Shown here: piece by piece, positions 57,254 to 64,000 of the stretch
Layout of the letters: each line of letters starts with the position of its first letter
How positions within the stretch are numbered: the stretch's first letter is position 1
DNA from: Bolinopsis microptera
Lineage: Eukaryota; Ctenophora; Tentaculata; Lobata; Bolinopsidae
NCBI RefSeq assembly: GCF_026151205.1
Contig: NC_087073.1
Coordinates: forward strand, 22,036,270-22,100,269
Reading direction: 5' to 3'
DNA length: 64,000 nt
Position numbers and translations under genes: made by a program
Notes under the pieces: generated by a model
What the model was told of the DNA's origin: nothing
What the model saw: only the letters and a program-made list of their open reading frames with translations
Databases searched by the model: none

Positions 57254-58489
57254 TCGAACAAGTGGTCAGGTAATGGGTTGTCCACGTTATTCTGTTAATA
57301 GATGTTACAGGGTATCAGGCTCATTTATGCATGATTTTTACAACCTTGTCAATGTGTAATGGTATAACACTGGTATAATACTGGTATAATACTGGTACAA
57401 TGTTTAAGTTATATTATTAATTAGGTTTTTTTTGCAGTTTGCAGGTAACTCTTCGTAGTATTTTAAATTCAGTTCTCAAAATCCTAAAATACAATTGTTT
57501 TACTTTTTCTAACTTAAGAGGTTTATTGATTTGAAATGAAATTAAAAGATTGCCATAGTTGTCGGAACTTTGTGCATCATTACGCCACAGGAGGTTCAAT
57601 TTTATTGCATGGCCAGTCAATTGGTGGGACAGTACTTTTCAATACAAATTTAGATTTAGAAGTACGTATGACACCGTAGAATTGAAAAGTAGGAGTACTA
57701 GCGGTTAGGCGACAATTGACATCCCGACAATTGACCCCCGACAATTATATACCGTACTATATAGCGTACTATACCTCTAATTTGGAGGATCAGTACCAAT
57801 CAGTGCAGTGGTTGTCAGCTTTTTATCAACTCCGGCCAATTTCTTGACTGTGCTAATCAACTCGGTTTTATTAACTTTTAGTTTTGGTGCCAAATAGGCA
57901 AAATTCCAAATAACTTAAGAACTTAAAAGAAAGATAAAAGAAAACCTGCCGATTTATAACTTTAACACTGTCATAATAGCATAATCTATTTGGCATGGAT
58001 TGATAATTTTATAACAAATCTTGCCAAGTTAATGGAAAACCTGCCGATTTAACTTTATAACTGCCGTAATCTATCCGGCAAGGATTGATAATTTTAAAAC
58101 AAATTCTGCCAAGTTAATGGAAAACCTGCCGATTTAACTTTATCACTGCCGTAATCTATCCGGCAAGGATTGATAATTTTATAACAAATCCTGCCAAGTT
58201 AATAGAAAACCTGCCAAATAACAAATACCTGCGCTGTTGATGCAGGATCACTAGTTAATGAGGCAGGTTTTGCCATAAAAATTAAGAGAAAACCTGCGGA
58301 TTTAGTGTAATATACTGCTGATCTGCACTGGGTAAATTAGATTACTAGGCAGGAGTGGTAATTTGGCAGTCTTCGCTATTAACTGGGCAGGTTTTAGGTT
58401 AAATTCGCAGTGGCAATGGCTGGAAGGGGCCTAATTAATAAATATCCATGATAATTGATAACAGTTTCTGTTTACTACCTTATCGGACC

Positions 58490-58565
58490 TTATTTGAACG
58501 GACATTAACATTGTTAATTGAACGCTGGAGGTCCTAGCGTTCATCTAAATGTCCGTTTAAATAGA
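58490..58565. repeat. Nested hairpin
   Basis: Outer stem AACGGACATT/AATGTCCGTT and inner stem GAACGCT/AGCGTTC. Confidence 0.6.
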
Positions 58566-58844
58566 GTCCGTCCGTTTAAGGTCCGCCGTCCGTCCAAGTT
58601 AAAATACGTTGAGATTTTTTCCAAAATTATTCCACTGCGAACTCATGTTTAGGATATGACATTTTTTTATTTTCAGTCAATTGTAATTTCTATCATCGGA
58701 TTCAGACTAAACTGTATCATTGGATTAAATTTGGGTTTAAGGTGATTTGACATAATTGGGCCAAAAACAGACCACATTATATGGCTGTACCATTGGTCCG
58801 GGAACCCCCAAATATTTAGTCACAGGTTTTCGTTTAGTCTAGTC

Positions 58845-59054
58845 AGTTATGCATTAAAACTTCATGAAAGCCACGGGTGCTATGCGACAAAAGTTGCGGG
58901 CAACGATTTCCTGAAGGCAAGTTTAACCACGTCATTAATAGATTAATTTTCAGTACCAATTTCATTCGGTGGCTAACCACTAGGTCCCATGCGATCCGTG
59001 GTCTCACGGTGATCTGCCTTTCAAACATTGATTAGGTTAACGAGGTGTCGTACG
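58845..59054. repeat. Segmental repeat, copy 1
   Basis: CATGAAAGCCACGGGTGCTA … GGTCTCACG matches 62808-63067, where about 100 bp is inserted; its right part matches 60360-60423. Confidence 0.75.
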
Positions 59055-59419
59055 CTAAGATGAGAAGTATGTATGATACCGGGCGAAAAGTACGTACTTG
59101 TACTTTATTTTGAAAAGTACGTATGATACCTCAGTGTACGATTCAAAAAAATTTCAAACTTATTTTCACAGGCGCGATGTAACGTTTTTTAGATCCAACG
59201 TTTTATTTATTGGAAACTCCCGACTTCCACGATTGAAATTTCATTGTCATGATGGTTTTGAAAGCCATATTCATGGAGATAATAGAAACATTCAATCGCA
59301 GATAACAAAGAAAGTTCAATAAGCTTCATCATTTCATCAAAACATTATTGTATCTACTATCTGCGTACTTTTCCGCAGTATTTTAAAAGTACGTACTTGT
59401 ACGATACTTCTCATCTTAG
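59055..59419. mobile_element. 365-bp MITE with 8-bp duplication
   Basis: TIR CTAAGATGAGAAGTAT (16 bp perfect) with subterminal AAAAGTACGTACTTGTAC. The duplication GTCGTACG lies at 59047-59054 and 59420-59427. The paralogous segment at about 60414-60423 has one GTCGTACG and no insertion. Confidence 0.88.
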
Positions 59420-59484
59420 GTCGTACGTCACCTTAAGATCAGGTAACCGGGAGCTGACCAGGCCAGAACCCAATTGATTGTGTC

Positions 59485-59535
59485 TGATGTCACGTGATTA
59501 TGAGCCTTAGGTCACGTGACTATGACGTCATCAGA
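59485..59535. promoter_or_regulatory. Duplicated E-box/CRE module, copy 1
   Basis: GTCACGTGAT (59489), GTCACGTGAC (59511) and TGACGTCATCA (59523). Conserved in order and spacing at 60486-60530. bHLH and CREB/ATF-type sites by consensus; activity inferred. Confidence 0.45.
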
Positions 59536-60485
59536 GCTTGTTCTCCGTTTTCACTTATTGGACCAGGTGAGATCGCATGCTTAATTTTAATCCTGTGTAA
59601 TCCTGCTTGTGAATGTGAGTGTATGTGTACTTAAAAGTATGATAGAATATAGAAAGCAAAATAGTTTACTGCTTAAAATTTTAACAACAAATTGTGAAAG
59701 AGTGGTCAACACTCAACGTAAATAAAACGTGGTCAACGTAGATAAAACAATGTAAATATAGCCATGACTTTTACTGGACCTCCAAGGATCATTATTTCAA
59801 TAGAGCACCGCTATCATTTAGCAGAAAGCAAGAAATAGACAGACAAACTCGGTCTTATCCTCAATAATTAGTTTGTACAAGGGTTAACATAATGATAATA
59901 ATTTACTTGCAATAGAGTGGAAAATGAACATATAATATATATGCAACAATAAAAATGCAAATTCAATAAACGAATTATTCGTTATAATTGTTAGGCTGCA
60001 GGCTTGGCTACCCCGTACTAATAAAATAATCCACAACCTTCTAGAATATTCTGAGCGGCTTACTATCGGGTGGCACCGGCTCTCTGCCGAATCTCAGTAA
60101 TTATAAACAACGAAGCCTCTATTTCACAGCCAATGAGCGGGCTTATGAAGGAAAGATCTCAAGTTGAGAAGGTGAAAGACATTTTTCCAAATACAGGGTG
60201 TACCACTACCACAGAAAGATTAACCCATTAGTGATGATAGGGTTGTTTACGACCTTTCTTTTCTAGAGGCTATAGATGACAAACAAAAATATTTGATTAC
60301 ACAAATTTTATGCACGCGGGGTCAGCGGGGGCCTTCGTTACGCCACTGGACTCTCACAGTCACGGTGATCTGCCTTTTATTTCAAACATTGATTAGGTTA
60401 ACAATAACGAGGTGTCGTACGTCACCTCAAGATCAGGTAACAGGGAGCTGACCAGGCCAGAACCCAATTGACTGGGTCTGCAGAT

Positions 60486-60530
60486 GTCACGTGATTATGA
60501 GTCTTAGGTCACGTGACTTTGACGTCATCA
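60486..60530. promoter_or_regulatory. Duplicated E-box/CRE module, copy 2
   Basis: GTCACGTGAT (60486), GTCACGTGAC (60508), TGACGTCATCA (60520). Confidence 0.45.
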
Positions 60531-61240
60531 GAGCTTGTTCTCCGTTTTCCACTCATTGAACCAGGACCCAGGTGAGCTCACAATTCACATGCTTGTGAAT
60601 GTGGAATGTGTTCTTAAAAAGTATGATATAATATAGAAAGCAAAATAGTTTACTGCTTGAAAGTTTAACTGTGAAAGAATGGTCACCGTATAAAAAACGT
60701 AAATAAAACAATGTGAATATAGGAGGCCGAGTTACAGAAAGACTTGCAACCCAAGACTCTTAGTCTTACTGAACCTCCAGGGATCATTATTTCAATATAA
60801 GAATCAAGCACCGCTATCATATAATTCGATTGGAGCAGCAATAAATAGACAAACAAACTCGGTCTTATCCATAACCCTAGTTTGTGCAAGGATTAAAATA
60901 ATAATAATAATTAACTTGCAATAGAGTGGAAAATGAACATATATGCAGCAATAAAAATGCAAATTCAATAAACGAATTACCTTAAGAACGACAAATTTAG
61001 TCTACCATAAATTTAGTCAAACTTTTGACTTAAATTGGTGTAAATCAAATTTCATGTGACTAGATTTTTCGGCGACTAATTTTGAAGTAGACCAAAATTT
61101 GAGTCGAGCATATTATATGAATTACATTTTATTGAGCTTACATTCTTTATCATATGTTTATGATAAACAGTTAAATATCGCTAGGTCCCTACTGGGTGTA
61201 ATATAAATAAGAAATTGTATGCTATGATATGTAACTAATG

Positions 61241-62245
61241 TATGAGTATTGCTGAAAGCACAGTGTAAGGCCTACACGGACCGCCTCTAACTAGCCAATC
61301 CCTGTTTACATGCCGTGTAGCAGGGGACTAGAAAGAGATAAACTAGTAAGCGGGGCATAGCCAATACACTATACTTCCATCATTGAGTATATTACCAACC
61401 AACAGGAAAATTTCCTTGTGTTTGGAATCTACCAAGACGAAAGTTGTACAATCCAGCGAAATTCCGAAGAATCATTCCAGTAGACTAGGCGCATTGCAAC
61501 CACAGCCACGGAAATACTTATGAGTATTGCTGAAAGCACAGTGTAAGGCCTACACGGACCGCCTCTAACTAGCCAATCCCTGTTTACATGCCGTGTAGCA
61601 GGGGACTAGAAAGAGATAAACTAGTAAGCGGGGCATAGCCAATACACTATACTTCCATCATTGAGTATATTACCAACCAACAGGAAAATTTCCTTGTGTT
61701 TGGAATCTACCAAGACGAAAGTTGTACAATCCAGCGAAATTCCGAAGAATCATTCCAGTAGACTAGGCGCATTGCAACCACAGCCACGGAAATACTTATG
61801 AGTATTGCTGAAAGCACAGTGTAAGGCCTACACGGACCGCCTCTAACTAGCCAATCCCTGTTTACATGCCGTGTAGCAGGGGACTAGAAAGAGATAAACT
61901 AGTAAGCGGGGCATAGCCAATACACTATACTTCCATCATTGAGTATATTACCAACCAACAGGAAAATTTCCTTGTGTTTGGAATCTACCAAGACGAAAGT
62001 TGTACAATCCAGCGAAATTCCGAAGAATCATTCCAGTAGACTAGGCGCATTGCAACCACAGCCACGGAAATACTTATGAGTATTGCTGAAAGCACAGTGT
62101 AAGGCCTACACGGACCGCCTCTAACTAGCCAATCCCTGTTTACATGCCGTGTAGCAGGGGACTAGAAAGAGATAAACTAGTAAGCGGGGCATAGCCAATA
62201 CACTATACTTCCATCATTGAGTATATTACCAACCAACAGGAAAAT
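61241..62245. repeat. 278-bp satellite, 3.6 copies
   Basis: Units begin TATGAGTATTGCTGAAAGCA at 61241, 61519, 61797 and 62075, exactly 278 bp apart and near identical. Each contains CTACACGG…CCGTGTAG (8-bp stem). The last unit breaks off inside a palindrome. Confidence 0.95.
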
Positions 62246-62269
62246 TTCCTGTTGGTTGGTAATATACTC
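62219..62269. repeat. 51-bp perfect palindrome at satellite end
   Basis: Arms of 25 bp (GAGTATATTACCAACCAACA…) around a single A. The left arm is satellite sequence; the right arm is its inverted copy. Confidence 0.9.
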
Positions 62270-62560
62270 GGCGAGCATACATGTAATGTTGGCTCGCCGT
62301 TGGAATGTTCCCAGATCGAGAATATTCCTCTTTAGTCTTTACCAAAATACGGGCGTATGGTGCAAGTTACAGGATCATGAGGTTGATAATTTGTCCGCGT
62401 GACCGTTTGGCGTGCGGTGTGCACGTGGGCCCATGGGAAATTTCTGATACATCATGTGTTAATTCCGTTGTCTGTACTTAGATCACTAACAGTATAAAGT
62501 ATGACTTTATATGCGAAATTGAAGAAATAAAACTAGCGGGAAAATGGGCGATTAGGTTTG

Positions 62561-62690
62561 GCCTCTATACGGCCACTATACGGCCTCTATATAGATTTTA
62601 TACAGCCACTATACGGCCTTTATACGGCCTTTATACGGCCACTATACGGCCACTTAAAAAATATTTTACATGGCCTTTATAGTTCGGAAT
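62561..62690. repeat. GGCCGTATA repeat family, inverted copy
   Basis: CTATACGGCC units; reverse complement resembles 39849-39980 including the flank AAACCTnATCGCCCA. Confidence 0.75.
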
Positions 62691-62807
62691 ATGGGTCTAA
62701 TGAGTAACTAACAATTAAATAATTAAGTTAATTAATCGTGATGATTGGAAATTATTCCGATTAAATTTAACTTGTAGTTGTGGCCTTTACAATTATTGGG
62801 CAATTAA

Positions 62808-63067
62808 AACTTCATGAAGGTCACGGGTGCTAAGCGACAAAAGTTGCGGGCAACAATTTCCTGAAGGCTAGTGAAAAACCCGTGACAATCAGATGTTTGC
62901 AAGCAGAGCTAGACGCTGTGTTCTAACTGCGGTCGCATACGACCCACTTGTCCGGGTCGCAAACGCCCATCAAGTTTAACCACGTCATTAATAGAATTAG
63001 ATTAATTATCAGTACCAATATCATTCGGTGGCTAACCACTAGGTCCCATGAGATCCGTGGTCTCACG
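62808..63067. repeat. Segmental repeat, copy with 100-bp insertion
   Basis: Matches 58845-59005 on both sides of an extra segment at about 62873-62972 containing CGACCCACTTGTCCGGGTCG. Confidence 0.7.
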
Positions 63068-64000
63068 CAGTGGCGTAACGTTGCCTGTTGGCGCCGAAAA
63101 AGCACCCCCCTGTTTGCACCCCCTCCCCTTTTGGAGCCCCTCCATAAAATTGAACAAAGTAGGTGATTTTACAGGTGTTTTAGCTTTTTAGAGGATACGC
63201 CGGTAAAATCTCTAAAATAGTTTGTAATTGTATCTAGAGCAAAACGCACAATTTTGCTAGTAGTAGTACTTTAGTTAAGTTTTCGAAATTGTCCCACATT
63301 CAAACGACGACCCAGGAAATCTTACTGGTAGTGGTAGGCGCCTAACTTCGAAAATAAAAGAGATAGGAACGTTTGGTTTTTAACAAAATATTCGCCTTGT
63401 AGTTGTAAAAATAACGTTTCCTCCTCATATCAGGAGGAAAATTCAAAACAATGTAGATTTTGAATTATCGCGAAAAGTCATATTTTAGGCCTTATAAAAC
63501 TGCGCAGCTTTAACTTTGCGGATTCTTGTTATCAGATTGGCTGAATGTGGTACGTGGTTGAATTGCATTCTTGGAATAATTGAAGCGTGCAAATGCAATG
63601 AACTAACGAGCGCGCGCGGAGTTCAACAAGCTGTGAAGTTACTGGGCCGCGCTCAGCCTGTCATTCCGCCTAATCTTTATTATGTTAATGAACATAATAG
63701 TCTGGGGTCCCCAGGTAAGCTGTGAAGGGGCGATCACCTGTAGTAATATCGCCAGCCAGTAAGGTCTGCTGGGCCTTGTATTTCTCCGATTTGTACATCA
63801 CAAAACCACGCCAACAGTAAAACAAGTTATCACTGTGATAACAGATAAGTAACAGATAAACGAGCTACAACGTATTGAAAAGTGTTATTATTGAATTGAA
63901 TGTAATTGTAATTACCTTACTGTAAATATATATTCATACATTTACTTCACGACAATCTGTCAAAAAAATAAAAAATAAAACCCGTTTCCCGGTACTTAAC
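63068..64000. other. Right end: transposon end and dispersed repeat, no gene seen
   Basis: Begins with CAGTGGCGTAACG (transposon terminus-like). 63641-63719 is a copy of the GGCGCTCAGCCTGTCATTCC repeat. No supported coding sequence. Confidence 0.5.

Larger units (their letters stand above)
55887..58432. mobile_element. 2.5-kb TIR DNA transposon with CCTGCC subterminal arrays
   Basis: Terminal inverted repeats of 23 bp begin AGGCCCCTTCCAGCCATTGC; a 6-bp direct repeat AATTAA flanks them (55881-55886 and 58433-58438). Long subterminal regions (about 55905-56230 and 57940-58390) are built from diverged CCTGCC/GGCAGG repeats, with an about 85-bp tandem period near 57950-58200. It contains a 151-codon ORF and a nested 109-bp MITE. 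Superfamily not assigned. Confidence 0.75.
59428..60990. repeat. Paralogous segments 59428-59960 and 60424-60990
   Basis: Both contain CAGGTAACnGGGAGCTGACC, the E-box/CRE module, TCTCCGTTTT, the AAAGCAAAATAGTTTACTGC block, GGATCATTATTTCAAT and GCAATAAAAATGCAAATTC. No coding frame conserved. The DNA between them (59961-60360) holds no gene seen. Confidence 0.8.

Noticed and set aside
61241-62245. 278-bp repeat as 5S rRNA, snRNA or spliced-leader gene array
   Set aside because: No internal A/B box, Sm site or recognisable RNA core could be seen.

Overview
The window looks like an invertebrate metazoan nuclear genome. It has GT-AG introns joining phase-1 extracellular modules (thyroglobulin type-1, WAP, sushi, ephrin-receptor-like repeats), a GPI-anchor-like tail, aerolysin-family pore-forming proteins fused to lectin-like or crystallin domains, and a dense load of Penelope-like, non-LTR, Ty3/gypsy and terminal-inverted-repeat elements. 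I see no bacterial operon, CRISPR array, rRNA or tRNA gene. The phylum cannot be fixed from the sequence; an early-branching animal is a guess.

Layout. 1-10745 (+): 3' part of a secreted modular gene (TY1, two WAP, three sushi, a cysteine-rich C-terminus) whose introns are filled by private minisatellites, including a 42-bp array at the left edge and a 5.7-kb array of 29-bp units. 12.2-15.8 kb: dead LINE, a pair of inverted short elements and a 41-bp minisatellite. 17.05-18.93 kb (-): two-exon Vps62-like/aerolysin fusion, with a complete Penelope-like element (18985-23076, 13-bp target duplication) inserted 41 bp upstream of its ATG. 23.8-27.3 kb: broken LINE and an 840-bp tandem duplication. 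29.57-33.37 kb (-): two tandem intronless beta/gamma-crystallin-aerolysin genes, one with an extra galectin-like domain. 33.8-36.1 kb: LINE, MITE and PLE remnants.

36.6-49.9 kb (-): exons that splice in phase into a signal peptide, a PCSK9-CRD-like module, five ephrin-receptor-like repeats from five 542-bp tandem exon units, and a hydrophobic GPI-like tail. 44417-55098: Ty3/gypsy element with matching LTRs and a 4-bp ACAC duplication. Its protease/pol junction is interrupted by 5.3 kb that carries the 5' exons of the minus-strand gene and, on the plus strand, three exons of a coiled-coil gene. 55.9-58.4 kb: a TIR transposon with an unrecognised 151-aa ORF. 58.8-63 kb: dispersed segmental repeats, a 365-bp MITE with its empty site preserved in a paralogous copy, and a 278-bp satellite ending in a 51-bp perfect palindrome.

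The clearest shared theme among host genes is secreted or surface, defence-like proteins: protease-inhibitor modules, complement-like sushi modules and pore-forming proteins. Exon models rest on splice consensus and phase only; no transcript or database evidence was available.
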